Shown: piece by piece, positions 41,451 to 51,466 of the stretch
Numbering within the stretch: position 1 is the first letter of the stretch
Layout of the letters: the number at the start of each line of letters is the position of its first letter
Assembly: GCA_023630215.1 (NCBI GenBank)
Contig: JALPRQ010000001.1
Coordinates: 1,922,001-1,986,000 of the forward strand
Source: Rhodobacteraceae bacterium NBU2976
Lineage (GTDB): Bacteria; Pseudomonadota; Alphaproteobacteria; Rhodobacterales; Rhodobacteraceae
Direction of reading: 5' to 3'
DNA length: 64,000 nt
Translations under genes and position numbers: made by a program
The notes under the pieces: generated by a model
What the model was told of the DNA's origin: nothing
Databases searched by the model: none
Seen by the model: only the letters and a program-made list of their open reading frames with translations

Positions 41451-42944
41451 TTGAACGTGTATCTGCGATCGGTTTCTCCTTTCCCGTTTCAACGGGTAAA
41501 ACGTGCGTGTGTTGTGCCTGACCTGGCTTTGCCGGAAACGGCGCGTCAGGCCATCGCGCAGGAACAGCTTGCCCGTGCCCATGATCTCTGCCCTGCGCAA
41601 TATTCTTGCCGCACAATCGGTCATATTCTGAAATCAACGCCCGTTCGGTTGTCCATCATGGCATTGATAGCCGTGGTTGTCGTCTTTCCGTTTCATGCGC
41701 TGGCATTCTGGCTGGCATGGATCGCCGCCATTACGCTTGCGACAACGGTGTTGCGATTGTCGGCTCTGACCGCGTCGCTGCGCACCGTCGCGATCCCGAA
41801 TTTCGTGCAAGCCCCCAGAGTCACCCACCTGCCCAGCATCTCGCTGCTTGTTCCGCTGTTTCGCGAAGCGAAAGTGGTTTCCTCATTGCTCGATCACCTC
41901 CAAAGGCTGGACTATCCAACCTCGAAGCTGGAAATCCTCCTATTGCTAGAGGAGACGGACACCCTGACACATGCGCGCCTCGCGGACGTTACCCTCCCCA
42001 GCAACGTCTCCGTGATCGAGGTGCCCAAAGACTGGCTGCAAACCAAACCCAAGGCGATGAACTATGCGCTGACCTTCGTGACGGGTGACATCGTGGGAAT
42101 ATATGATGCCGAAGATCGACCCGAAGCGGATCAACTGCAAAAGGTCGCCGCCCATTTTGCATTTGCGCCAGCCAATGTCGCCTGCCTTCAGGCGCGTCTA
42201 GATTTCTATAATAGCCGTGACAACTGGATCGCGCGGTGTTTCACCATCGATTACACCAGTTGGTTTCAGTTGATATTGCGCGGCATGCAAACGCTTGGCG
42301 TGCCCATTCCGTTGGGCGGAACCAGCGTGTTCTTCCGCCGCACCATTTTATGGGAATTGGGGGGATGGGACGCTTTCAATGTGACCGAAGATGCCGATTT
42401 GGGGGTGCGTCTGGCCCGTTTCGGGTATCGCTGCGAAATGCTCGACAGCACAACATGGGAGGAAGCCAATTGCCGCGCCCTGCCTTGGATACGCCAGCGT
42501 TCTCGCTGGTTGAAAGGATATGGCCTGACGTGGCTTAGCCATATGCGCCGGCCCGGCGGAACCTTGCGCGATCTGGGGTGGAAGGGATTTCTGGGGGTCA
42601 ACACGATCCTGCTGTCGGGGCTGACGTCGCATCTGGCGATGCCGCTATTCCTGATTTTCTGGGCGCTGAGCTTTGGGCTCGACACACCGCTGTTCCATTC
42701 CCTACCCACCACGGCTTGGTGGGGATTTGTCACCATCATGATGCTAAGCGAGATCGCCGTATACCTGATTGCAATCGTTGCGGTTTCCAGCGAGGAAAAG
42801 CGGCATTTGCTGCCCTATATCCTGACACTGCCCTTCTATTGGATGATGGGTAGCCTTGCGGCCTATAAAGCGGTGTTAGAAATGTTGACGGCGCCATTTT
42901 ACTGGGACAAGACCGAACATGGTCACGCCCGTCAGGACGTCTGA
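41451..42944 (+). CDS. Membrane glycosyltransferase family 2 (processive type)
   Basis: A protein of about 497 residues. After a cytosolic N-terminal region (to about residue 60) come two helices (IMALIAVVVVFPFHALAFWL region, about 69-105), then the GT2 domain with SISLLVPLFREAKVVSSLLD, GIYDAEDRPEADQLQ (DxE/D metal site), GVPIPLGGTSVFFRR, FNVTEDADLGVRLARFGY and QRSRWLKGY (QxxRW motif). Three to four C-terminal helices follow (from about 385). This layout fits synthesis and export of an exopolysaccharide. The TTG at 41451 or GTG at 41457 could be the start; neither has a good ribosome site. Its 3' end overlaps the convergent GntR gene by 13 bases. Confidence 0.88.
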   Translation: MNVYLRSVSPFPFQRVKRACVVPDLALPETARQAIAQEQLARAHDLCPAQYSCRTIGHILKSTPVRLSIMALIAVVVVFPFHALAFWLAWIAAITLATTVLRLSALTASLRTVAIPNFVQAPRVTHLPSISLLVPLFREAKVVSSLLDHLQRLDYPTSKLEILLLLEETDTLTHARLADVTLPSNVSVIEVPKDWLQTKPKAMNYALTFVTGDIVGIYDAEDRPEADQLQKVAAHFAFAPANVACLQARLDFYNSRDNWIARCFTIDYTSWFQLILRGMQTLGVPIPLGGTSVFFRRTILWELGGWDAFNVTEDADLGVRLARFGYRCEMLDSTTWEEANCRALPWIRQRSRWLKGYGLTWLSHMRRPGGTLRDLGWKGFLGVNTILLSGLTSHLAMPLFLIFWALSFGLDTPLFHSLPTTAWWGFVTIMMLSEIAVYLIAIVAVSSEEKRHLLPYILTLPFYWMMGSLAAYKAVLEMLTAPFYWDKTEHGHARQDV

Positions 42945-43576
42945 CGATTGGCATCCAGTTGCAAGCGGGTTTCATAGGCTTTGGAAATATGTGCCCGCAG
43001 CGCCTGATCCGCCTTTTGCGGATCACGGTTTTCGATCGCCTCGACAATTGCCATATGTTCATCAAGCGCGGTTCGATCCCGCCCCGTCACGGCAAATGTT
43101 GTCGTTGCCATCAGCGCCATTGACCGATGCAATGTTTCCAACTGTTGGATCAGATAGCGGTTATGACTGGCCAGATGGATCTGGCGATGAAACCTCCGGT
43201 TGGCCCGCGCCAGCTTCTCGGGCTGACCCAGCAGGTCAAAATCCTTCTCGGCCATAGAGCGCAGGACACGCACTTCTTCAGGGGCAGCATGTTGGGCTGC
43301 AAGTTGTCCGGCCAGCCCTTCCAGTTCGGCACGTACCACATACAATTCGCCCAACTGGTCGTGATCAAGCGACGACACCACCATCGAGCGCCCGTCGCGC
43401 ACCAGAACCGCCTGCGTTTCCAAGCGCTGCAACGCTTCGCGGATGGGGGTGCGCGAAACGCCGAACCGTTCCGCCAGTTCGGATTCCACCAATCGGTCAC
43501 CGGGCGAATACATGCCCTGATCAATGGCTTCAAGCACCAGCGAATAGGCGTCTTTTGTTGTGGTTGCTTGGCTCAT
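42932..43576 (-). CDS. GntR-family transcriptional regulator (FCD type)
   Basis: A 214-residue regulator. The N-terminal winged helix includes ERFGVSRTPIREALQRLETQ (about residues 31-50). The C-terminal FCD domain (about 80-205) carries metal and ligand residues in the pattern DRTALDEHMAIVEAIENRD. FCD regulators sense small carboxylates. Its target is unknown; the closest divergent gene is the HAD nucleotidase at 43673. Ribosome site GAGGGAGTGAC precedes the ATG. Confidence 0.92.
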   Translation of the reverse strand: MSQATTTKDAYSLVLEAIDQGMYSPGDRLVESELAERFGVSRTPIREALQRLETQAVLVRDGRSMVVSSLDHDQLGELYVVRAELEGLAGQLAAQHAAPEEVRVLRSMAEKDFDLLGQPEKLARANRRFHRQIHLASHNRYLIQQLETLHRSMALMATTTFAVTGRDRTALDEHMAIVEAIENRDPQKADQALRAHISKAYETRLQLDANRQTS

Positions 43577-43672
43577 GTCACTCCCTCTTCGCAGAAGCTA
43601 TCGCGAGATTATTAATACGTCGAGACATTAATGCCCATTGTCGCGCCCTAATCCCAGCGGTATCGTCATCAC

Positions 43673-44320
43673 ATGCCATATGATGCTTTTTCCCATGTCG
43701 ATTATTGGGTCTTTGACCTTGATAATACGCTGTATCCGCGGTCTGCCCGTCTGTTTGATCAGATCGAGGTGCATATGGCCAGATTTGTCATGGAGAGACT
43801 GGGCGTCGATCATACTGAAGCGCACCGACTGCGCCGATATTATTGGGAGACCCACGGGACAACTTTGGCGGGGTTGATGCATGAGCATAACGTGGAACCT
43901 GACGAGTTCTTAAATGTCGTCCATGACATCAATCTTGATCATCTGGTCCCGGACCACAATCTTCGTGAACAGATCTTGGCCCTGCCGGGGCGCAAGATCA
44001 TTTACACAAACGGTTCGCGCGACCATGGGCACAAGGTCAGCACCGCATGTGGACTGGAGGGGGTGTTTGACGCGATTTACGGTATCGAGGATGCAAACTA
44101 TGTTCCCAAACCTCAAAAAGCCGCCTTTGACCGCATATTTGCCGCTGAAAACATAAACACCCGTCGCGCCGCGATGTTCGAAGACGACCATCGGAACCTA
44201 GCTGTTCCGCACCAAATGGGAATGAAAACCGTTCTTGTCGGCGCAGAGGGAGACGGTGATCATATCCATCACCGGACGGAAGACCTTCCAGGTTTTCTTT
44301 CAGAACTGGTGCGCAGATGA
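43673..44320 (+). CDS. HAD-superfamily pyrimidine 5'-nucleotidase
   Basis: A 215-residue hydrolase. Motif I VFDLDNTLYPRSARL (about residues 13-27) has the nucleophile Asp; motif II is IIYTNGSRDHGHK; motif III/IV is PKPQKAAFDRIF and FEDDHRNLAVPHQMGM. This is the pattern of the SDT1/PHM8-like pyrimidine 5'-nucleotidases. It dephosphorylates UMP/CMP-type nucleotides. The last four bases overlap the UbiH-like gene start (ATGA). The upstream 96 bases are shared with the divergent GntR gene. Confidence 0.93.
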   Translation: MPYDAFSHVDYWVFDLDNTLYPRSARLFDQIEVHMARFVMERLGVDHTEAHRLRRYYWETHGTTLAGLMHEHNVEPDEFLNVVHDINLDHLVPDHNLREQILALPGRKIIYTNGSRDHGHKVSTACGLEGVFDAIYGIEDANYVPKPQKAAFDRIFAAENINTRRAAMFEDDHRNLAVPHQMGMKTVLVGAEGDGDHIHHRTEDLPGFLSELVRR

Positions 44321-45498
44321 CGCGGATAGCAACGGATATTCTGGTCGCAGGTGGCGGAATTGCCGGGATGACCGCGGCACTTGGCATGGCATCGATGGGG
44401 CATCGGGTTATCTGTATTGATCCTGCGCCGCCTGAAATACCTAAACCCGATCTGCGCAGCACGGCCTTTTTCATGCCCTCGGTCCGTTTGTTGCAACGTA
44501 TCGGCTTGTGGGACGCGCTCGCAGATCATGCCACCCCGTTACGGATTATGCGTATCGCCGATGCCGGGGGCGAAGCCTATAAGATCCGCGAGCTGGCGGA
44601 TTTTGATGCGACCGAAATTGGTCAGGACGCGTTTGGCTATAATATCGCAAACCACCGCATCCGTCAGGTGTTGCTGGACAGCATTGCCGCACATCCCAAT
44701 GCCGATCTGATCGCCCCGGATTCGGTGCAGACCCTGCTGCCCCGGACCCATGAAAGCCTGATCTCGCTGACCTCGGGCGCGCAAATCAGCGCTTCGCTTG
44801 TGATTGCAGCGGATGGGCGCAACAGCCGTGTTAGAGAGGCCCTAAATATTCCAATTGCCACGTGGCAATTTGGACAAAAAGCGCTGGTTTTCAACGTGGT
44901 AACAGAAATTGCACACGACAATATTTCAACCGAAATTCACCGCACAGGTGGGCCGTTCACGCTGGTGCCCCTACCCGATGCGGACGGTCAGAACATGTGC
45001 GCAATTGTCTGGATGGCCACAGGACCCGAGATTGAACGGCTCCATAAATTGGAAGACGACGCCTTTGCCCAAGAGGTCAATTTGCGTTCGTGTCAGATAT
45101 TGGGTCAGTTGCGCCCTGTTGGTCCTCGTGTTGTCTGGCCGATCATCGCCCAACGGGCCGAACGCCTGTCGGGGCCACGCACTGTTCTGATTGCGGAAGC
45201 CGCCCATGTTATCCCGCCAATTGGGGCGCAAGGGCTGAATATGAGCCTGTCTGATCTGTCAACGCTGATGGACCTGATCGAGGGCGCTGAGGATATCGGT
45301 GCGCCCGAGATCACGGATCGCTATCACCGCCGTCGCTGGACCGAGATGGCCGTACGCGTGCAGGGGGTTATCACGCTGAACCGTGCCGCGATGGCCAAAT
45401 CGCAAACGCTGCGCGATTTGCGGGTGGCAGCACTCCGTTCACTCTATGGGATCGCACCCGTCCGGCGACGTGTCATGAAGGCCGGTATGGGGGTCTAG
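44317..45498 (+). CDS. UbiH/UbiF-family FAD-dependent hydroxylase
   Basis: A 393-residue flavoprotein monooxygenase. The FAD-binding motif is ILVAGGGIAGMTAALGMASM (about residues 7-26); the second FAD motif is normally GDAAHxxxP, here IAEAAHVIPPIGAQGLNMSL, in which the aspartate is replaced by glutamate (about residue 292). The substrate-side motif is DGRNSRVREAL (about 165). Members hydroxylate the ring of ubiquinone precursors. It is co-translated with the nucleotidase upstream and ends tail to tail with the Lrp gene, sharing CTAG. The position of hydroxylation cannot be decided from sequence. Confidence 0.9.
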   Translation: MTRIATDILVAGGGIAGMTAALGMASMGHRVICIDPAPPEIPKPDLRSTAFFMPSVRLLQRIGLWDALADHATPLRIMRIADAGGEAYKIRELADFDATEIGQDAFGYNIANHRIRQVLLDSIAAHPNADLIAPDSVQTLLPRTHESLISLTSGAQISASLVIAADGRNSRVREALNIPIATWQFGQKALVFNVVTEIAHDNISTEIHRTGGPFTLVPLPDADGQNMCAIVWMATGPEIERLHKLEDDAFAQEVNLRSCQILGQLRPVGPRVVWPIIAQRAERLSGPRTVLIAEAAHVIPPIGAQGLNMSLSDLSTLMDLIEGAEDIGAPEITDRYHRRRWTEMAVRVQGVITLNRAAMAKSQTLRDLRVAALRSLYGIAPVRRRVMKAGMGV

Positions 45499-45953
45499 AT
45501 CGGAACGCTGGTCAGTTTCTCGTCACTAAGCAACACATTGGATTCCACATCCCCTACTCCGGGCAATGTCATGATCCGGCGGCGCAGGATACGTTCGAAA
45601 TCCGCAAGGTCCCGGGCAACTACCTTTAGCCTGTAATCGTAAACCCCCAGCACATGCTGGACCAACTGCACCTCGGGGATTGCGGCAACGGCGCGTTCGA
45701 AATCCTCTAGCGATACTCGTCCGCGGGTTGCGAGTTTCACCCCCAGATAGACCACCACCTCGAATCCCAGCTTCGACCGATCCAGCAACACAGAACGCCC
45801 CCGGATCACCTTGGCTTCCTCTAGCCGTTTAATGCGTCGCCAAGTGGCGGGCTGGGACAGGCCGATAGCTTCACCCACCTCTTTGGCGTTCAGACCACCA
45901 TCCTTTTGCAAGGCGCGAAGGATGGCGCGGTCGGTATCATCAATATCAATCAT
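45495..45953 (-). CDS. Lrp/AsnC-family regulator, copy 2 of an operon pair
   Basis: A 152-residue regulator: N-terminal helix-turn-helix DRAILRALQKDGGLNAKEVG (about residues 7-26) with LSQPATWRRIKRLEE, and the C-terminal RAM domain starting VYLGVKLATRGRVSLEDF and ending with the ligand site region MTLPGVGDVESNVLLSDE. The ATG overlaps the end of the upstream paralogue (ATGA). The pair is divergent from ilvC; Lrp-type proteins often respond to branched-chain amino acids, so ilvC is the natural target. That link is inferred. Confidence 0.93.
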   Translation of the reverse strand: MIDIDDTDRAILRALQKDGGLNAKEVGEAIGLSQPATWRRIKRLEEAKVIRGRSVLLDRSKLGFEVVVYLGVKLATRGRVSLEDFERAVAAIPEVQLVQHVLGVYDYRLKVVARDLADFERILRRRIMTLPGVGDVESNVLLSDEKLTSVPI

Positions 45954-46408
45954 AGCGGCAAGCTTTCGGTATTCTTGACCTCGGACACCAGCATCAACGC
46001 CTCTAGGTCCAACATATGTGGCAGTCGCAAAATTCGCGTGCGATAGATTTCCTGATAATGGGTCAGATCACGGGCGCGAACATCCATGCGAATATCGACA
46101 CGGCCCAAAAGTGTCTGAATGGTTTCGACTTCTGGGATATTTCGGGCTTCGCGGACGAATTCATCCATGGCGTTAGCATGGGTTTTGTCGAGCGTGATGC
46201 GCAGGAAAACCAGAACGGTGAAGCCCAGCGCGCTATAGTCGATATCGACCTTGCGCCCGATGATAATCCCTGCCGCCTCTAACTTTTCCAAGCGACGCCA
46301 GCAGGGCGCGGTCGACATACCCGCCTTGGCGGCCAATTCGGACACGGACTGGCTGGCGTCATCCTGCAACAGGCGAAGTAATCTGCGGTCGGTGGCATCA
46401 ATTTGCAT
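45950..46408 (-). CDS. Lrp/AsnC-family regulator, copy 1 of an operon pair
   Basis: A 152-residue regulator, with DRRLLRLLQDDASQSVSELA and CWRRLEKLEAAGIIIGRKV in the DNA-binding half and a RAM domain (FLRITLDKTHANAMDEFVR) with LDLEALMLVSEVKN at the end. It starts at ATG 46408, 127 bases from the divergent ilvC ATG. That interval contains a TATAGT -10 element for ilvC (46499-46504) and an AATTC / GAATT dyad near 46437-46454 that could bind one of these regulators. The pair might form hetero-octamers. Confidence 0.93.
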   Translation of the reverse strand: MQIDATDRRLLRLLQDDASQSVSELAAKAGMSTAPCWRRLEKLEAAGIIIGRKVDIDYSALGFTVLVFLRITLDKTHANAMDEFVREARNIPEVETIQTLLGRVDIRMDVRARDLTHYQEIYRTRILRLPHMLDLEALMLVSEVKNTESLPL

Positions 46409-46433
46409 ATTTTTTGCTTCTTTATACCGATAA

Positions 46434-47558
<1,125 letters not shown>

Positions 47559-47573
47559 TCGCTTTCGGGTTTT

Positions 47574-47617
47574 AAAAATATTGTCCGGCGGCTATGCTCG
47601 CCGGGCAATATTTTTTT
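47574..47617 (+). terminator. Intrinsic terminator of ilvC abutting the next ribosome site
   Basis: AAAAATATTG (47574-47583) and CCGGCG pair with CGCCGG and CAATATTTTT (to 47615) around loop GCTATGCT, followed by two more T. The next gene's GGAGAG ribosome site begins at 47618, one base after the T-run. Termination here would therefore also switch off the following gene unless reads continue or a promoter lies within ilvC. Confidence 0.88.
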
Positions 47618-47629
47618 GGAGAGAATTTA

Positions 47630-48070
47630 ATGCGCATTTTTTTCGCCACCCTGATTTCCACCCTTTTGTGCGTGACATCCGCGTTTGCGCAAAATCTGGA
47701 GTGCAATATCACAAAATTTGGCGGGCCGGTTAATTTTGCCGGTGCCTATCAACATCAGGTTGACCTGATGCGAAGCTGGATGCCGCCACAGCGGTTTTAC
47801 ATCTATATCAATCCTGATCAGGTCATCCTGCATCACAGCGACGGTGCTGACGGTCAAACTCCGGCGAGTGAAGTCAATCAGAACGGCAATGATATGGCCT
47901 ATATGTTCATTGATTATCCGATTGCCTCGAACAATATGTCGCGAATCCGTCGCACACGTATCACCCTCAATCAAAGTGATCTGAGCTTCTCGATCTTTTT
48001 GCGGATGGGGTCCGGCCCGCAGACACGACGCTCGGGTGGCAGCGCCTGGGGACAGTGCAAACAGATCTAG
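47630..48070 (+). CDS. Secreted protein of unknown function
   Basis: A 146-residue protein with a signal peptide (IFFATLISTLLCVTSAFA, cut about residue 22). The mature part is beta-rich with conserved-looking blocks RFYIYINPDQVILHH and RITLNQSDLSFSIFLRM, and two cysteines that could form a disulfide (NLECNI, and WGQCKQI at the C-terminus). ATG 47630 follows GGAGAGAATTTA; a longer frame from 47594 lies inside the ilvC terminator. No family recognised. Periplasmic location is well supported. Confidence 0.75.
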   Translation: MRIFFATLISTLLCVTSAFAQNLECNITKFGGPVNFAGAYQHQVDLMRSWMPPQRFYIYINPDQVILHHSDGADGQTPASEVNQNGNDMAYMFIDYPIASNNMSRIRRTRITLNQSDLSFSIFLRMGSGPQTRRSGGSAWGQCKQI

Positions 48071-48079
48071 CCTGTCAGA

Positions 48080-48601
48080 TCAAACCGTGCGCAATGCGCC
48101 GATTGAAATCAGGAAGTATATAACGGCCACCATCGTGGTCAGAATGATCGCAACCATTCCGATCACCTGATTGAAAAGCCGTCGCCAACGCAGGCGGCGG
48201 CGCAATTCCTCGCCTGTCCATCCCAGTCGTCTGGCCTTGTAGGCAAAACGCACCGTGAATACCATGACAAGGGTCAGCGGAGCGACCAGCATGAACAGGG
48301 CTGCAAACAATTCAGAACCCATATAAAAGCCCAATGTCCCCAAGGCCGCCAGCATGAAAGCTGCGAATCCGCTGAAGAACACCCCACCTTTGTCGAAATA
48401 ATAAATCAAACGGTCGATGTTGATTTGGATAAGAATCTCGCACCGTTCCGCAAAATCTTCGCCTTTGCGCTCAGCCAGTATGATCATGTCAAACGGCACA
48501 CCCAGTGTCCAATGAGACGTCATCGACCAGGTGACAATGGTCAGGAGCCAATACCAGATGCTCCAGAAGCTTTTCAGATCAAGGAATTCAAAAGGATTCA
48601 C
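48080..48601 (-). CDS. Membrane protein of unknown function, Rhodobacteraceae-type
   Basis: A 173-residue protein with three to four hydrophobic segments (SIWYWLLTIVTWSM, FFSGFAAFMLAALGTLGF, LFAALFMLVAPLTLVMVF, and IGMVAIILTTMVAVIYFLIS) separated by basic loops (RRLRWRRLFNQ). Motif WYWLL...SHWTLGVPFDMI at the N-terminus recurs in roseobacter membrane proteins of unknown function. I start at GTG 48601, six codons before the first possible GTG, because a GGAGG ribosome site stands five bases upstream of it. Divergent from hemB. Confidence 0.75.
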   Translation of the reverse strand: MNPFEFLDLKSFWSIWYWLLTIVTWSMTSHWTLGVPFDMIILAERKGEDFAERCEILIQINIDRLIYYFDKGGVFFSGFAAFMLAALGTLGFYMGSELFAALFMLVAPLTLVMVFTVRFAYKARRLGWTGEELRRRLRWRRLFNQVIGMVAIILTTMVAVIYFLISIGALRTV

Positions 48602-48714
48602 AGACACCTCCGTCGGATGGGCAATCTAGCGAGCGGATGTCCGAATGCAAAGAACGAAATCACTTGAGACGAGGATGGCTTCCATGGCATTGCGATATCA
48701 AAGAAAGGAACGTT

Positions 48715-49722
48715 ATGCCACCGATCACTGCCCCCTTTCCCGCCTCGCGTTCACGCCGGTTGCGGCGCACCCCATGGATGCGTTCCCTAGTGCAGGAAAC
48801 GCGTCTTGACGTTTCGGATCTGATCTGGCCGCTTTTTATCCGTGAAGGGAGCGCGATCGAGGAACCGGTCCCATCGTTGCCGGGTGTCAATCGTCTGAGC
48901 ATTGATATGGCGGTCAAGGCGGCGGAACGCGCGGCAAATCTGGGCATTCCGGTCATTGCGTTGTTTCCCTATACCGACACCGACAAGAAAACCGCGGACG
49001 GCGCCGAAGCCTGGAACCCGGACAATCTGGTTAACCGGGCAACACGGGCGATCAAGGCAGAGGTGCCGGATATCGGTATCATGCTGGATGTGGCGCTTGA
49101 CCCTTATAACTCGGCGGGACATGACGGGATTGTTCGTGACGGGATTGTCCTGAATGACGAAACCTTGCTGGCGCTGGAAAAACAAGCCCTGTCCCATGCC
49201 GAAGCCGGGGCCGACATTCTGGGGCCGTCGGATATGATGGACGGGCGTGTCGGGGTGATCCGACGTGCGTTGGAAAATCACGATTTCCCTGATGTGGCGA
49301 TCATGTCTTATTCGGCGAAATATGCGAGCGCATTCTATGGCCCGTTTCGTGACGCTGTTGGCGCTAGCGGGGCGCTGAAAGGCGACAAGAAAACCTATCA
49401 GATGGATTATCACAATTCCGATGAAGCGCTGCGTGATACCGCCAAGGATATCGCCGAGGGCGCGGATATGGTGATGGTCAAACCGGGTATGCCTTATCTG
49501 GACATATGCCAACGCGTGAAGGCTGAATTGGGTGTGCCGACCTTTGCCTATCAGGTCAGCGGGGAATACGCGATGATCATGGCCGCTGGGCAGAATGGGT
49601 GGATTGATCAGGATAAGGCGATGATCGAAAGTCTGGCAGCCTTTAAGCGGGCGGGTTGCGACGGGGTCCTTACCTACTTTGCCGAACGCGTTGCGCAGAT
49701 GTTGGTCAACGGGTCAGCGTAG
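48715..49722 (+). CDS. hemB: Porphobilinogen synthase, zinc-cysteine-less type
   Basis: A 335-residue 5-aminolevulinate dehydratase. The two active lysines are K202 (SYSAKYASAFYGPF) and K256 (VMVKPGMPYLD, Schiff base). The usual zinc-binding cysteine triad is absent; in its place stands D125-x-A127-x-D129 in MLDVALDPYNSAGHDG, as known for Rhodobacter enzymes that need no zinc. It makes porphobilinogen for heme. ATG 48715 follows AAAGGAACG; earlier in-frame starts lie in the upstream region. Its 3' end overlaps the convergent glycosyltransferase by nine bases. Confidence 0.97.
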   Translation: MPPITAPFPASRSRRLRRTPWMRSLVQETRLDVSDLIWPLFIREGSAIEEPVPSLPGVNRLSIDMAVKAAERAANLGIPVIALFPYTDTDKKTADGAEAWNPDNLVNRATRAIKAEVPDIGIMLDVALDPYNSAGHDGIVRDGIVLNDETLLALEKQALSHAEAGADILGPSDMMDGRVGVIRRALENHDFPDVAIMSYSAKYASAFYGPFRDAVGASGALKGDKKTYQMDYHNSDEALRDTAKDIAEGADMVMVKPGMPYLDICQRVKAELGVPTFAYQVSGEYAMIMAAGQNGWIDQDKAMIESLAAFKRAGCDGVLTYFAERVAQMLVNGSA

Positions 49723-50757
49723 CGTCGCATAGACAGCGTGAATTTGCTCAACCTCGTTTCGAATGGAATGATTGGCAAGGATATCTTTGCGTCCCGCCTG
49801 CCCCATGACAGCCAGCTTCTGCGGGTCCGACAGCATTTCGCGCAGTTTTGCCGCGAGGTCACTGCTGTTGCCTGTTTCGAACAGTTTTCCCGTCTGAGAC
49901 CGAACCAGTTCTGGCCAGATGCCTGCATGCGAGGTCAACACCGGCACACCACATGCCATCGCCTCCATCGGAGTTAATCCGAACCCTTCGACGCGCGAAG
50001 CCGCCACATACAGATCACACGCCTGATAATAGGTAAGTATGTCGCCATTTGACACATGTCCGACAAATCGCACACGATCCGTCAGCCCCTTTTGTGCCAG
50101 ACAGTCCATTTGATCCTTTAGGTAATTCGAATGCTTGGGCAGCGCATCACCGGTGATCACGCAGACCCATTCCGGAAAATCGGGAAGAACCTCACACAAG
50201 GCCTGAACCAGACAATCGGTTCCCTTGGAATGACGAATGCGCCCGAACTTTCCGATGACACGATAGCCATCAAGCCCCAAGGTGCGCTTGGCATCTTCCC
50301 GGTCAGCGGGCATATAAATATCGGTATCAATCCCATGTCCGACAATCGCCGTGTGCCAATCCAGAAACTGCGCCGAACGTTTCGAGGTGGCGATAATGGC
50401 ATCGACGCGGTTCATCAGAACCCGCAACACTCGGCTGTGGCGCTTGGGCGCCGCCGAAGTGAAGACAAGTTTCCAGCGTTGAAACAGGACATATTTCAGG
50501 AACAGACCCAACAGGATATCGATGTCCCGACGGGCGTGAAATATGCGATATCGCCCGGTGTTTGGCTGCGTCCAACCATATCGCAATATCGTCCAGATCG
50601 ACACCTGTCCAGGCAGACCCAATTGTCCCTTGTCCAGAACGGCCACAGGTTCAATTTCCTGCTGCAACGGCACCAGATCGCGTACAGTTTTGGATACACC
50701 CGTAAATCGTCGATGCAAATTGGCAACGACAATGTCGGGCAGGTTGAATTTCGACAT
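49714..50757 (-). CDS. Glycosyltransferase family 4 (group 1)
   Basis: A 347-residue GT-B enzyme. The donor-site region has FGRIRHSKGTDCLVQAL (basic loop) and the EX7E-like motif SRVEGFGLTPMEAMACGVPV (about residues 260-279). The N-terminal acceptor domain contains RRFTGVSKTVRDLVP. It likely adds a sugar in lipopolysaccharide core or another envelope glycan. ATG 50757 follows GGGAGAGTAA. It stands alone between hemB (convergent) and the SYLF gene (divergent). Confidence 0.92.
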   Translation of the reverse strand: MSKFNLPDIVVANLHRRFTGVSKTVRDLVPLQQEIEPVAVLDKGQLGLPGQVSIWTILRYGWTQPNTGRYRIFHARRDIDILLGLFLKYVLFQRWKLVFTSAAPKRHSRVLRVLMNRVDAIIATSKRSAQFLDWHTAIVGHGIDTDIYMPADREDAKRTLGLDGYRVIGKFGRIRHSKGTDCLVQALCEVLPDFPEWVCVITGDALPKHSNYLKDQMDCLAQKGLTDRVRFVGHVSNGDILTYYQACDLYVAASRVEGFGLTPMEAMACGVPVLTSHAGIWPELVRSQTGKLFETGNSSDLAAKLREMLSDPQKLAVMGQAGRKDILANHSIRNEVEQIHAVYATLR

Positions 50758-50914
50758 TTACTCTCCCAAGCTAGGAGCAAATACCAAATATTAATCTTTT
50801 ATCATAGGCACATTTTCGCGACTACGCGATAACATGCTGGCCCCACATTCTATGGTGTGATAGCTTGAACCATCCGGCGAAAAGACCGGTAGAGCAGTTA
50901 TACAGGAGTTTCCC

Positions 50915-51466
50915 ATGACCGTATGGACCCGCCGTGGCTTTATCATTGCTGGAGGCGCCACCGTTGCCGCCTGTTCCAATTCCACGATCAACCAACCCGC
51001 AAGTGAGCTGAATGCTCGCGTGGATCAGGCACGGGCCGAAATGTTTCGCACGATCCCGGGGGCCGAACAACTGGCGGCACAGGCTGCCGGTGTTTTGATC
51101 GTCCCCGATGTTACGCAGGCCGGGCTTATGGTTGGCGGATCATATGGCGAAGGCGCCCTGTTGATCGGCGAGGCGAAGGTCGCTTATTTCTCGTATGCGG
51201 CGGCGTCGTTCGGTCCCCAGATTGGGGTATCGCGATTCAATCATGCGCTGTTCTTCATGACACAGGAAGTGCTGACGCGTTTTCGCTATTCCGATGGCTG
51301 GCAATTGGGTCTTGATGCGGAATATACCACCCCGGAGGAAGCCGGATCGCTGGGCGTGACCACAACCACGATCAACCTGCCCGTCTATGCGCTGGTCTAT
51401 GGCCAGCAAGGGCTGATCCTTGGCGCGACGCTAGAGGGCGGAAAATATACCCCGATCAACCGTTAA
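50915..51466 (+). CDS. SYLF/YSC84-domain lipoprotein
   Basis: A 183-residue protein. The N-terminus has RRGF and a lipobox-like AACS (GATVAACSNS, about residue 20), so it is a likely lipoprotein or Tat-type export. The SYLF domain spans about residues 40-183 (GVLIVPDVTQAGLMVGGSYG, FFMTQEVLTRFRYSDGWQLG and GLILGATLEGGKYTPINR). SYLF proteins bind phosphoinositides or other lipids in eukaryotes; the bacterial role is unclear. Ribosome site ACAGGAG precedes the ATG. Its stop shares TTAA with the convergent lpdA. Confidence 0.88.
   Translation: MTVWTRRGFIIAGGATVAACSNSTINQPASELNARVDQARAEMFRTIPGAEQLAAQAAGVLIVPDVTQAGLMVGGSYGEGALLIGEAKVAYFSYAAASFGPQIGVSRFNHALFFMTQEVLTRFRYSDGWQLGLDAEYTTPEEAGSLGVTTTTINLPVYALVYGQQGLILGATLEGGKYTPINR

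Noticed and set aside
48787-49512. 241-codon antisense frame over hemB
   Set aside because: Shadow of hemB.
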